Assembly (NCBI GenBank): GCA_009760885.1
Contig: CM019691.1
Location: forward strand, 32,997,814-33,061,813
Length of the DNA stretch: 64,000 nt
Reading direction: 5' to 3'
From: Achatina immaculata
Taxonomy: Eukaryota > Mollusca > Gastropoda > Stylommatophora > Achatinidae
The first letter of the stretch is position 1, and the number at the start of each line of letters is the position of its first letter. The position numbers and the translations under genes were made by a program. Shown in pieces: positions 46,080 through 56,946 of the stretch. The notes under the pieces were generated by a model. That model made no database searches. It saw only the letters and a program-made list of their open reading frames with translations, and had not been told where the DNA came from.

Positions 46080-49000
46080 AAATAAGAACATCTCAACCTT
46101 AGGTTCACAGGGCACATGGGGCTTCCGCAAAGGTTTTCCACAAATGCCTATCCTTTGCCTTTTTTCCCCTCTTGCCCAGGTGACACCTCTATTGCTCAAC
46201 ATCCTCTCTGTTGTTCTTCTCCATGTCTCTTTTGGTCTACCCTTACTTCTGTTCCCCTGAGTTGTCCATCTTAGTGCTATTTTTGGTAGTGAGTTGTCAG
46301 TCATTCGGAGTACATGTCCCAACCATCGCCAGCGTCTTTCCTAAATAATTACTGTCAGTGACTTCATCTGCATTTCTACCAACAAGATGTTATTTCTTAT
46401 GGTGTTTGGCCAAAATATTTTTCTAATTCTTCGAAAACATTTAGTCTGGAAAGAATTCAACTCGTTTTCTATGGTTTTGGTGATTTTCCAGCATTCACTT
46501 CCATAGAGTAGTACACTTAGAACATTACCCTTAAATATCTTGATTTTCGTCTTCATGCTTGGTTTCTTTAGATTTCCATATAGTCTGCAGCATTGCAAAA
46601 GCCTGGTTTACTCCAGTAAGTCTGCCGTTGATGTCCTCTGTGCTGTCTCCATTTTCTACTACTCTACTGCCAAGGTACACAAATTCATTGATCTCCTCCA
46701 CTAACTTGCTATCTACTCTGAGTACATTTCTGTTGTTCACATTTTGCTTTATTAACTTTGTCTTTCCTACGTTGATCTTTAGCCCTATGTTGTTTGAATT
46801 CTGAGTTAGCTTGTTTATTTTATCTTGCATATCTTTGTGGCTGCTTGATAGTAGACAAATGTCGTCAGCAAAGTCAAGGTCCTCCAGCACTGTGTCAAGG
46901 GTCCATTGTAATCCTCTGCGTTTGTCTGATGTTGCCTCCTTCATTAACCAGTCCACTGCCAAGATAAATAATGTTGGTGATAGTACACATCCCTGCTTCA
47001 TGCCTGTTTGTACCCTAAAGCTGATGGAGGTATGTTCTCCACAGATAACTTTGCACTGAAAACCCTCGTATAGGGCTTTGATTACATTAACTATTTTATG
47101 GGGGAGGCCATGCCATCTTAGTATTTTCCACAGTGCATCTCTGTTGACACTGTCAAAGGCTTTCTCAAAATCTATGAATAATGCATATGTTGTGCTATGC
47201 CACTCATTTGCCTTTTCTAATATTTGTCTAAGTACAAATATGTGGTCTATGCATGATCTTCCTTTCCTAAATCCTGCCTGCTCTTTCCGAAGTTTTTCCT
47301 CAAGTGTTGGTACAATTCTGTTGATGATTATTCTGCTAAATACTTTACTGGTGAGTGGCAGTAGGGTAATGCCTCTCCATTTCCCGCAATCTCTGAGGTC
47401 ACCCTTCTTTAGTAGTTTTACTATAAGCCCAGTTTTCCACTCCTCTGGGGCTTTTCTAGATCCCAAATTTGTTGTAATATCCGGCAAAGTTGTTTTGGTG
47501 TTTCTGTTTCTTCTGCTTTCAACATCTCCGCAGTCACTTCATCTTCACCTGGTGCCCTGTCTGATTTTAGCTTCTTTATCGCCTCCTTTACTTCATTTAT
47601 TGTTATTGGTCCTGTATTGATGTTTAATTCAGTTTTTGCTTCAGGTATGTCTATTGTTTGTGCTGCTTGTGTTCTGTTTAGTAGGGTGTTAAAGTGTTCC
47701 CTCCATCTTTCAATTTTTTCTCTTTCTCCACTGACCAGTTGTCCATTTTGTGTTCTTACTGCACTTTCACATCTTGTGTTGAAGTTACCTGTCATCTGCT
47801 TTGTGATTTTATATATAGTTTTCATGTCATTTGTATGTGCTGCTTTCTCTGCTGTTTCTGCTAAGTTGTCATAATATTGACGTTTATCTTGACGGCATGA
47901 TTCCTTCACTTCTTTGTCTTTTTGTGCATAATTACTTAAAACTCGTTCTTTAAGCCGTTGTGATTTGGTGTTCAGTAATTTTTTCTTGATTTCTTTTCTT
48001 TGCTCTATCTTTTCCCATGTGGTCTCGCTTATCCATTCCTCTTTTGTCCTTTTCCGATATCCCAGCACTTCTTTTGCTGTTTCCTGTAGTGTTTTATTGA
48101 ACTCTAATATGGACATTTCTGCTTCGTCTTGTAGGACACTGAAGCGGTTCTTAAGTACTATTGAGAATTCATTTCTTGTTTGCTGGTCTGTCAGTTTTCT
48201 TGTATCAAAATGTATCTTTCTGTGTTCTCCGATTTTGGCTTTCCTTAATTTTAGTTTTATTTTTGGTACCAGAAGGTTGTGATCACTTCCTACATCTGCT
48301 CCTTTCCTTGCTCGCACATCTTGTAGTGACCGTTTCCACTTGTTGTTTATTAGTATGTGATCGATTTGGTTTTCTGTGGTTTTATCTGGGGACCTCCAAG
48401 TCACTTTATGGATGTTTTTATGTTGGAAAATTGTCCCTCCGATGGTCATTATGTTTTCTTCACAGAAACTGCAGTCTTTCTCCATTTTCATTTATTTCGC
48501 CGATTCCTTCTCTCCCCATAATTTTTCTTCTATCTTCATTTCCCTCACCTACTTTTGCATTGAATTCGCCGAAGATGAGTAGCATATCATGTTTGGGTAT
48601 TGTTCCTACTGTGGCTTGGAGGCTGTTGTAAAATCTTCTCTTAATTCCTCTTCAGCTGTTTCTTTTGGTGCATAACAAACTATAATAGACAGCTTCATGA
48701 ATCTTGAGTTGAAGCGTGCATATAATAATCTCTGATTTATAATGGCCCATTTCAGCAATGCTCTTGATGCTTCTTTTGTTATAATCAATGCTACTCCTCC
48801 TTCATGATGATCTTCTTTACCTGACCATATTATTGTATCTTCTGTGTGCTGTGTTGTTAATTTCCTTCTGCCTTGTCCTGTCTATCTTGCTTCTTGTATT
48901 CCTAGTATGTCTAGTTTGTATCTGTGCATTTCCTTGATGGTTTGTGCTAGTTTTCCAGTCTGGTGTAGTGTTCTTACATTCCAGCTGCCTATTTGCATCT

Positions 49001-49262
49001 TGTGTTTAGGTTCCAAGTGGTCTGCAGTCGGGGACTTCCAGTGGCTGGCTTTCATCCTCAACCTTCATGGGCTCAGTTTTCTGATAAGCATTTCTCCTTC
49101 CACCTGCATTTGTTTTTCCCTTGCTTCCGTTTCTGTAGCAGTCTGATAGTTTTTTTTTTATCAGACAGGGTTCCTGGCGCTATACCGAACCCTCCTTAAT
49201 CGCCTTTTACGATCATGTGTCGTAGGGTACAGTGGTCCTATTCGTTGCAGATCCCGGGTACC
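46080..49262 (-). mobile_element. Near full-length LINE, family 3
   Basis: About 3.2 kb, reading right to left: a 5' leader (49262-48999), endonuclease, reverse transcriptase, a C-terminal basic region and a 3' end at GGTTCACAGGGCACATGGGG (plus, 46101). The 5' end abuts (TA)n at 49268. The leader contains a small hairpin (TCTGATA / TATCAGA around poly-T, 49142-49168). It is the most complete LINE in the window and the reference for the family 3 fragments at 43.6-44.4 and 61.66-61.84 kb. Confidence 0.88.
46090..48998 (-). pseudogene. LINE family 3 endonuclease/reverse transcriptase ORF, broken
   Basis: ATG at 48998 starts MQIGSWNVRTLHQTGKLAQT, the first strand of an AP-type endonuclease. An in-frame stop replaces a Trp near 48884, and frame changes occur near 48630 and 48495. 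The large frame 47421-48491 carries the endonuclease end (IDHILINNKWKR, GADVGSDHNLLVPK) and the RT lead-in DRAPGEDEVTAEMLKA. After a shift near 47480 the 318-codon frame 46531-47487 has the RT core: KWRGITLLPLTSKVFSRIII, KEQAGFRKGRSCIDHIFVLR, YALFIDFEKAFDSVNRDALW, TGMKQGCVLSPTLF and the catalytic LDFADDICLLSS. The tail, in other frames, has LLYGSECWKITK and GHVLRMTDNSLPKIALRW. Few lesions suggest fairly recent loss of function. Confidence 0.88.
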
Positions 49263-49267
49263 GCACA

Positions 49268-49333
<66 letters not shown>

Positions 49334-49660
49334 GTATATCATCTACCTTATTTGTTTTGTCAGTTGTCATAAATTTAATTTCTCTGTATTAAGATAAAGA
49401 TTTTGCTCTTCACTATTCTTACGGACTGACATAATTAGTTTTTCCATTCATTTTTGTGATATGGAATGTAATAGTCATCACCATATCTAATCTCTGGTAT
49501 TTCATAACCTCCATTTGTTATGGCATCGTAATATTCTTTGTCTGCATCTTCTCTAACATTCTTCTCATTATATTTTCAGTATACAACTATACTGACAGAC
49601 CCACTTATTTCTTGTCAAACCCAAGTTGTTTCATCATTCATTCTTACTGCTGCCTGTTGC
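49268..49660 (-). mobile_element. (TA)n plus RTE-like LINE remnant
   Basis: About 30 TA units (49268-49328) pass directly into minus-strand DKTNKVDDI and the RT piece seen at 1380-1620 (plus: CTTACGGACTGACATAATTA). The (TA)n again replaces the 'IYI' codons of the LINE. The family 3 LINE 5' end lies on the other side of the run. Confidence 0.8.
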
Positions 49661-49669
49661 AAACACAGC

Positions 49670-49945
49670 AAGCCAAAATACAGCAAGCAACAGTGCACCC
49701 CCAAACACTCAGTAAGCTACAATATAGTCACTTAGCAAGCAACAATACACATGTAAACACTCAGCAAGCAACAATGCACCTCCAAACACTCAGTAAGCTA
49801 CAATATACTTTCAGTCACTTAGCAAGCAACAATACACATAAAAACACTCAGTAAGCTACAATATACTTTCAGTCACTTAGCAAACAACAATACACATGTA
49901 AACACTCAGCAAGCAACAATGCACCTCCAAACACAATACATTCAC
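49670..49945 (+). repeat. Minisatellite with CACTCAGCAAGCAACAATAC units
   Basis: Imperfect ~28-36-bp units of AGCAAGCAACAATACACATG and AAACACTCAGTAAGCTACAA. Related units occur at 45195-45290 and 54270-54480, tying these points together as ends of the same duplicated segment. Confidence 0.8.
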
Positions 49946-50390
49946 AAACTCCCCTGTAGACTATATTCCGCAGCTCCCCCTGGACCTCCTAAAGATCAGT
50001 TGTGCACACGCGCCTTGAGATGTTGGGAAGAAACTGAAAGGCGCCAGAGGGCGCGAGACACTTCTAGAGTCTGTCTTTGTGATGTTACAAGCAATATGAA
50101 TTTAGGAAGAAAAGTTTTGGATATGTGATTTGGTTTTTCTTTTCTCTTCTTCTAGACTGCAGTCTCAACATCTTTCACGTCCATATCACCACACACACAC
50201 ATATACTCAGCATACACAGTTCATGTTATTAGGATCATGCACATAACTAGTGTTGATTTTCTGAAACATCAGAAGCTAAACGTTTCTTTTTTTTTAAACA
50301 GAAGACTGAATATTCTTAATTTTAAGAGATAACGAACGAAGGAACAAGAAAACTTTATTGTCAAATTGAGCGCCCAGACCTACAAGGCAT

Positions 50391-50427
<37 letters not shown>

Positions 50428-50769
50428 CTAAAAAAAAAGAGCAGAACACCACATTTTCTATTCCTTTTATTGATGACTTGACTTAAGAACACTGTTGATG
50501 AGCCTGATTGATAATCCATGATTGGTGTCTGAGAGACGTCATCTGAAGCTTATGCCATTTAAGATTTCTGTGAAAATTGTTCACACATTAGTGTTGGCAA
50601 TGATATGTTCTGCTATCATCGTGAAGGTACGATGGCTGTAATTAAACTAATGATGATGATGATGATGATGATCTTCACGATGATGTTAACCAAGGTGATG
50701 ATGATGATGCTGATAATGATGACGATGAAGAAGTAAATCATAAATGCAACAGTATCTGCTAGGGCTTAC
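49946..50769. other. Duplicated 3' flank of EGF-like gene B
   Basis: About 50040-50400 matches 55200-55440, and 50400-50769 matches 56620-56946, with insertions. It includes (GA)n at 50394-50422, a retroelement-like tail (minus: AATAAAGTTTTCTTGTTC, 50343-50360) shared by B and C, and (GAT)n near 50651-50671. If the exon 2 donor is not used, the frame runs on from the donor through a His-rich stretch to a TAA at 50692-50690. Confidence 0.6.
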
Positions 50770-50906
50770 TCTTTTTCCAAGCCTGACATTATATTGACAG
50801 TAAACGCCCTGGTACCCGGAGGGGCATATACAGCGGGGGATATCAATGTATGAAATGCACACACCTCCATTTAAACACTCGAAATAAGCGCATGGGTCCC
50901 CGGAAA
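50770..50906 (-). CDS. Secreted EGF-like peptide, gene B, exon 2
   Basis: A 137-nt exon from acceptor CTCATCCACAG (above 50906) to donor AAAAAGA/GTAAGC. It starts with two bases of a split codon, then 45 codons: one EGF-like domain (SGDPCAYFEC, LNGGVC, CPSGYQGVYC) with the same cysteine spacing as gene A, then NVRLGKR. Gly-Lys-Arg is a canonical prohormone cleavage and amidation signal. It pairs by phase with exon 1 at 52338-52404. Whether a third exon exists or the frame simply continues past the donor is unresolved; either way cleavage at Lys-Arg would give the same mature end. Confidence 0.7.
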
Positions 50907-51079
50907 CTGTGGATGAGAAAGATATTTACTGATTATATTTCCTTATTACAGTGATCTTGTCATGGCGATCTTCCTGTTCAGATGTCTCACAGTATTACAA
51001 CATTCAACTCTCACTCTCTTAGTCAATCAACACTTCAGGCTAAGCATCCGTTTACTGCAGGGAACACAATGCTAGAAAA

Positions 51080-51560
51080 ATATTCAAAGGTTCAAAGGTT
51101 GAAAATTCAGACTCCGGCTTCACTGCATTCGGGACAACCCCATGTATGCTCCGCCGGATGCCGCAGCATCCATCTAAGAGTATGTTTACAAACAGTTCCG
51201 GTCAACTGTTGGTTGTTTACGATGCGTTTTCTGCCACACAGTTCGGATTTCCTACCAACACCTTAATTTGTACTAGCTCCAGCAGTCTCTTCAGATCTAC
51301 ATTGTTCTTCCATTTCCGCTCTTTATTTTCCCGTTGTCTGTCCAATACAGCTTTAGCAATGTCGCTTTTGTCCATTGTCAGCCTGCCATTTATTTTAGCC
51401 TGTCCAGCAAGTCTATCTCCTACATCATTGCCATGTACTCCCGCATGCCCTGGACAGTAAAGCTACGTTAGGCGTGTCACAGTTGACTGGCTTAACAGAT
51501 GAACCCATTCTTTTCGAAGCAATTTCTTCTCATTCTTAACCTGTGAATCCGTCACAATGA
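51080..51560 (-). mobile_element. LINE family 5 RNase H-end fragment
   Basis: Matches 7885-8340: plus landmarks TTCAGACTCCGGCTTCACTG and ATGCCGCAGCATCCATCTAA. On minus the region near 51390-51460 reads CPGHAGVHGNDVGDRLAGQA, the end of an RNase H domain. It is absent from the corresponding place in gene C (58737). Confidence 0.75.
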
Positions 51561-51694
51561 CACTATTAACCACATCACGAGCAACTAATAATTAATTCAT
51601 TAAAAATTAAAAATAATTAACTAATTAATTGAGTAACTAGCTAATAGTTAATTAATAGAAAAATAGCAAAAAATAACTGTCTCTTGTTTTTACG
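51561..51694. other. AT-rich spacer (AATTAA-rich)
   Basis: TTAATTAATT-like runs, nothing recognised. Confidence 0.5.
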
Positions 51695-52337
51695 GTGCAT
51701 CCGACCAAGACGAATCCTGTCTACCCCTGTATGTTTTCCGCCACTCTGTTTCTTGTTAACCTCTTGGTTTTTTTTTCCTTCACCTTTGCCTTCCAGTATG
51801 GCTTGCATTATTGTGTTATGTGTCTTGAAATATGCCTTTTGATGCGATTGAAATATTTTAACTGTATGGTTCTTACGTTTTCTTTATTTTTCTTTTCAAT
51901 TTCCTTTGATTTTTAACTCATTTGTTTGTTTTCTTTTCTGTCCATGGAATTCGCCCTGTTCTTCTGTATTTCCAGTTTCGAAGAAGTCTGTTTTCTTTTC
52001 CATTTTCTTTTTCACATTAATGTCCATGCTTTAAACAATACGATGCTGTTCCTAGGAAAACAAGAAAAGATAATGAAGTACATTATTTCGAAACCGTAAC
52101 AAAAGAAAAAAAAATAAATGATTAACATTGGTCAACAACAGAGGCAGGTAAAGGCAAACTCTTGCATTCAGTAGAGGAAGAATGGCACACAAAACTTATA
52201 CGAAAGACTGGTCTTGAAAGGGTCGTGCCTCATCGTCCAAAATTACTGACGAAAACTATTACAATAACGAGAATATTTGAGACACTGACAGTTTTACTTG
52301 TCATTCAGTTTACGTGTAAACTTGACTAATTGCTTAC

Positions 52338-52404
52338 TCTGTCCAAGAGCGCAGTGACAGCTAAGAATAGCCAGAAAAGCCAGCAGAAAAATCGATCGAT
52401 TCAT
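52338..52404 (-). CDS. Secreted EGF-like peptide, gene B, exon 1 (signal peptide)
   Basis: ATG at 52404, 22 codons plus one base, donor CAGA/GTAAGC. The DNA is identical to gene A's exon 1 and codes for the same signal peptide (core SIFLLAFLAILSC, cleavage region CALGQ). It joins in phase to exon 2 at 50906. Confidence 0.72.
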
Positions 52405-52503
52405 GTTTGAAACGTTAAGTCTTTTCCAGTGCCGAAAAAGAACCTTTTCTGCTTCAGTCCGTACTGAATAATACTGCCATATGGTCCTTATCCACAGACT
52501 CCC

Positions 52504-52512
52504 ATATAAAAT
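52504..52512 (-). promoter_or_regulatory. TATA box of EGF-like gene B
   Basis: ATTTTATATGGG on the minus strand 100 bp before the start codon, aligned with the gene A TATA box. Confidence 0.55.
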
Positions 52513-52650
52513 GATTACACGTCATGTTTAGTACATCAAATCTTGACTTAGAGTGTGTCAAGGGCGCATTCTCTGGTACAGTTATATGCACTACACGTTC
52601 TTGTTGCAAATATATGGGCGAGTGAAGAAATGTCGCCGCAGGTCAAAGGG

Positions 52651-52884
52651 AATCATCATCATCATCATATGCCGTGCTGACTGGCGTTGTCTATTATGCC
52701 TCTCCAGAATACACGATCCTTCATGCAGTCCATTAGATCAGCTGATCTCCTCTCACACCATCTCGTCAGACTGTCCAGTATCATTTCTCTTGGTCTTCCC
52801 CTGGCTCTTCTTCCCTCTGCTTTTCCTGTTGTTATAATATTCTCAATGCCTCCTCTCTTCATTGCATGCCCTATGAAAGTACAT

Positions 52885-52927
<43 letters not shown>

Positions 52928-53092
52928 TTTTTAGAAGATTTTTTGTAACTCCAGCTCTTCTCATACATTCTTCATTAGTTATTTTTGCTGTCCAGGGAAT
53001 TCGCAACATTCTCCTAATAAACCACATTTCTGCTGCTTCCAATGATTTTTGTGCGGACTTGCCTATTGTCCATGATTCACTTCCATATAACA
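52651..53092 (-). mobile_element. RTE-like LINE 3' fragment with exact target duplication
   Basis: Minus strand: EMWFIRRMLRIPWTAKI-like block (MEAAEMWFIRRML), GHAMKRGG, RGRPREMILDSLTRW and the end QHGI, closing with a (GAT)n tail at 52651-52668. A (CT)n expansion (52888-52921) interrupts the coding part. GTCAAAGGG flanks both sides (52642-52650, 53093-53101); gene A has the uninterrupted site near 38492-38511. Confidence 0.9.
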
Positions 53093-53454
53093 GTCAAAGG
53101 GCGCAATCACCGAAAATATATGAAAAGACTCCAAGGTAAGTTATGAAGTCTTTTCATGTTTTTCAAAGGTTGTATCCCTCCATCTGCAGTTCCTTTTGGA
53201 CTCATCTTTGTAGTTTATATCCATCCAGAGAGGAAAAAAAAAATAAATAGCGCCCTTGAATCGCCATTTCTCATAAACAGAGTTGGCACAATATGGTGGA
53301 ACTAACGTCTTAAAACGTTATTATTTTTTTGTTAATTGTAAAAGGGAAAAAAGAAGAGAAATGAGATACATTTGCCACTTTCTGTCGTCTATTAAAACGT
53401 CAAATATAGTATAAGTTATTTAGGTTCAATTAATAAATTTTAAAAATTAAAACA

Positions 53455-53635
53455 ACAGGCCAAAGAAAAAGAGGTCGACTACGTGAAACTCTAAAGAGTT
53501 AAGAGAGGCCAAATTAAAAGTCATAAAATCCCTTGATGAGGTTGATAAACTTGCTGAATACGGGAAAACTTGGCGAACTACCATGCAAGCCCTGTGTGAC
53601 GTTTAACGGCACGGGAAAGAAGTAAGATGTAAGAA
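53455..53635 (+). mobile_element. LINE family 2 3'-end fragment
   Basis: Reads AACAGGCCAAAGAAAAAGAG to GTGTGACGTTTAACGGCACG, then AGTAAGATGTAAG tail; the same end as 31705 and 61057. It is inserted in sequence continuous in the gene A unit (39600). Confidence 0.8.
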
Positions 53636-54028
53636 TAAACACAGAATTAATAATTCATAAAAAAGTAAATAAAGTGTGCCATTAAGGAAAGTCGTGAAGA
53701 GATAGCAGTGTACACGGGACAGATGGCATCTTCTAAAGCAGTAGTTTATTTTGTGTACTGGTTTGTGAATGCAGCGTAATTTTCGAAACCTCTAGATCAG
53801 TACATATTGGTTTAAATGTGCTATGTATAATCTGACAACATTAAAAAAGGGAAAAAAAAAAGGGGGGGGGGGGGGTTCAGTGTTGAACTGGACACTCCTT
53901 AGGAACAAATTCGAGAAAGTAGTCTACTTATTCTAACAAACAAATGGTACCCAACAAATGTCGACCGATGCGTTGCGGACCACTGATGTGCAAGGAAAGA
54001 TCCGCAGGCATGCTGCGAACGTTTCAGG

Positions 54029-54085
54029 TAAAAAGGTAAAGGTCATCCTGCCATGCCTTAGAGGCACATAGGGATATGGTGTTAG
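54029..54085 (-). mobile_element. 57-bp SINE tail with 15-bp target duplication
   Basis: TGCCATGCCTTAGAGGCACA and GGATATGGTGTT match the end of the SINE at 60945-61010 (reverse). TGCGAACGTTTCAGG occurs exactly on both sides (54014-54028 and 54086-54100). Confidence 0.8.
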
Positions 54086-54269
54086 TGCGAACGTTTCAGG
54101 GAGTGGGGTGAACAAAAAAAAAAGACATTACACTGTCTTAAATGATAAGGTCTTCTTTAGATAATTCATGGCGTGCTTCGGCTAGGGGAACCACTGACTT
54201 CAAAAAGTCAGTCGAGTCTGAATCTCGAGTTTTCATCTCTTTTCCAGCTGGTGCCCATGCTTCAACACA

Positions 54270-54480
54270 GCAAACCAAAATACACATGCCAACACTCCAC
54301 AAGTCACAACACACACGCCAACACTCCACAAGCCACAATACATCTGAAAACACTTGGCAAAACTCAGTATACTTCTTAACACTGGGCAAGCCACAATATT
54401 CATGCAAACACTCAGAAAGCCATAATATACCCGAAAGCACTTGGAAAATCATAATATACATGCAAACACTTGGCACGTTA
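54270..54480 (+). repeat. Minisatellite with CACAAGCCACAATACA units
   Basis: Loose ~27-32-bp units of AACACTCCACAAGCCACAAT, related to 49670-49945 and 45195-45290. Confidence 0.75.
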
Positions 54481-54594
54481 CACCTGCAGACACCAGCATG
54501 TAAGTATGCAAACTTCCTCTGTAGCCTCAGTGTCTCCTAAAGATCAGCTTGTGCGTATGCACCATGAGTTATTCGGAGAAAACTGAAAAGCAGG

Positions 54595-55195
54595 AGAAGG
54601 AACGAGACACAGGAGAGGGAGCGAGACACAGGAGAGGGAGCTAGACACAGGAGAGGGAGCTAGACACAGGAGAGGGAGCGAGACACAGGAGAGAGAGCTA
54701 GACACAGGACAGGGAGCTAGACACAGGAGAGGGAGCGAGACACAAGAGAGGGAGCTAGACACATGAGAGGGAGCTAGACACATGAGAGGGAGCGAGACAC
54801 AGGAGAGGGAGCTAGACACAGGAGAGGGAGCTAGACACATGAGAGGGAGCTAGACACAGGAGAGGGAGCTAGACACAGGAGAGGGAGCTTAGACACAGGA
54901 GAGGGAGCTAGACACAGGAGAGGGGCGAGACACAGGAGAGGGAGCTAGACACATGAGAGGGAGCTAGACACAGGAGAGGGGCGAGACACAGGAGAGGGGC
55001 GAGACACAGGAGAGGGAGCTAGACACGTGAGAGGGAGCTAGACACAGGAGAGGGAGCTAGACACAGGAGAGGGAGCTAGACACAGGAGAGGGAGCTAGAC
55101 ACATGAGAGGGAGCTAGATACAGGAGAGGGAGCTAGACACAGGAGAGGGAGCGAGACACAGGAGAGGGAGCTAGACACAGGAGAGGGAGCGAGAC
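54595..55195 (+). repeat. 19-bp purine-rich minisatellite
   Basis: About 31 copies of GAGACACAGGAGAGGGAGC / TAGACACAGGAGAGGGAGC. On the minus strand it yields artefactual SLPLLCLAPS-type repeats. Confidence 0.95.
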
Positions 55196-55439
55196 AGTTC
55201 AAGAGCTAGCCTGTGTGATGTTACAAGCAATATGAATTTAAGAAGAAAAGTTTTTGGATATGTGATTTGTTTTTTTTTCTGCTCTTGCAGACTTCAGTCT
55301 GACATCTTTCTCGTCCTTACCGACACGTGCACACACAAACTCAACATATACAGTTCATGGTATTAGGATCAAGCATATAACTAGTGTAATTTTCTGAAAC
55401 ATCTGAAACTAAATGTTTCATTTTTTGACAGAAGATTGA

Positions 55440-56530
55440 ATGTTACAGAATGATTATTCTATGACAGAATGGGGGTTGACACCCTGTTGTTGTGGTCAAA
55501 AAGTGGTTGACCACAGCTCAGTTGTTTAAGAGAGCACGGAGTAACACATATCACCCTGTTCCTATTAGTTAGTTCAATCACGACGGGTTCTGAGCTACCG
55601 GTGGACAAGAAAAATACTTCTATTGGAGGTGTTGAAAGGATAAAACATATGTTGGTTTTGTTCTGGGATGGTTGTTCGATTACTTAGTTCGTAATGTACG
55701 TTTTGTAGTTGGTTGTCCTTTTCAGGCAAATGTTGTAGAATTTAGTATGTAATGGTTATAGTTGATTTGTCCTTTTTTAGGACAATTGTTGTAAGAAGTT
55801 GATTGTCCCGTTTTTTGGACAAAGATGTGATATTCTAGACTGGAAGTTTATGTTGGAGTTTCAGTATGCATGAGATTGATATATTTTCAGCGTTTGTGTG
55901 TGTGTGTGTGCGTGTATGTGTGTCAGTTCCCCATGGAGACGGTACTCGCCTGGACAGTTTCCGTGTATTTTCATTGCTGGTTGTTTCCATCAGTTTTCAG
56001 ACACCACGTTCATTTGCAACACTCATCACAAGCTGGGTCTTTCTTCATTAAACCTTTTGTTATATTTTGTAGTGCGGAATCCTGCAGTATTCTGGATTTT
56101 ATCTTACGTGTGCCAACTGTTGTTCTCATGTGACTGGTCGTGTTCCTGTGCTGACTTGTAGTGTCATGTATTTGTCCTGGGTTTTCGTTTGTTCCATGGT
56201 GGGAGTGAAGATGCTTGACCGACGAGGCAATCAAGTTGTTCTGTGGTGGGAGTGAAGATGCTTGTCCGACGAGGCAATCAAGTTGTTCCGTGGTGGGAGT
56301 GAAGATGCTTGTCCGACGAGGCAATCAAGTTGTTCCGTGGTGAATATCAGTCTAACGTTTTGGTGTCACTTGTGCGCAGTTAAGTAAATATCTGCTCAGT
56401 AAATAGTGATGTAATGTAGTTCAAAGAGTGAATAGTACAGATTCAGTAGTAGTTTAATGCTAGTGCAGATGGCAGCCAGTTAGCCAGCTAGTACAATACG
56501 AGCTCAGCTGGTGCAGTAATACTTGTTCAT
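55440..56530. mobile_element. About 1.07-kb insertion in the gene C 3' flank, possible solo LTR
   Basis: Sequence flanking this interval matches gene B continuously (50300-50330), but B lacks the interval. TGAAT occurs at both edges (55438-55442 and 56527-56531), as a 5-bp target duplication would. The interior has no ORF, a (TG)n run at 55893-55922 and a 46-bp three-copy repeat at 56203-56343. No TG...CA ends were firmly set, so LTR status is only a guess. Confidence 0.45.
56203..56343 (+). repeat. Three-copy 46-bp tandem repeat
   Basis: GTGAAGATGCTTGTCCGACG and AGGCAATCAAGTTGTTCCGT recur three times with three or fewer changes. Confidence 0.9.
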
Positions 56531-56621
56531 GAATGTTTTCAATCTTTAGAGAGAATGAACGAAAGAACGAACAAACTTTATTTTCAAAAGTGAAGAATTG
56601 AGCGCGCAGGCCCATAAGGCA

Positions 56622-56638
56622 AGAGAGAGAGAGAGAGT

Positions 56639-56670
<32 letters not shown>

Positions 56671-56946
56671 ACTGAAAAAAGACAAGAGCACTTGCTTTTC
56701 TACATCCTTTTATTAATTACTTGACTTAAGAACACTGCTGATGAGCCTGATTGATAATCCATGATTGGTGTCTGAGAGACGTCACCTGAAGCTTATGCCA
56801 TTTAAGATTTCTGTAAAAATTGTTCACACATTAGTGTTGGCAATGATATGTTCTGCTATCATCATGAAGGTACGATGGCTGTAATGATGATGATGATGGT
56901 GGTGATGATGATGATGATGACGACGACAGTATCTGCTAGGCCTTAC
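56622..56946. other. 3' flank of EGF-like gene C with (GA)n and (GAT)n
   Basis: (GA)n at 56623-56670 and a GAT/GTG trinucleotide run at 56884-56920. If the donor is skipped, the minus-strand frame continues through 12 consecutive His codons to a TGA near 56827. Confidence 0.6.

Larger units (their letters stand above)
50907..52337 (-). other. Intron of EGF-like gene B
   Basis: A 1.43-kb phase-1 intron. 50907-51080 is nearly identical to the start of gene C's intron; 51080-51560 is a LINE fragment; 51695-52337 matches gene A's intron. TSD-like AGATATTTACT at 50920-50930 is the empty site for the element in gene C. Confidence 0.65.

Noticed and set aside
54544..54840. Minus-strand ORF with SLPLLCLAPSPVSS repeats
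   Set aside because: Translation of the 19-bp purine-rich minisatellite.
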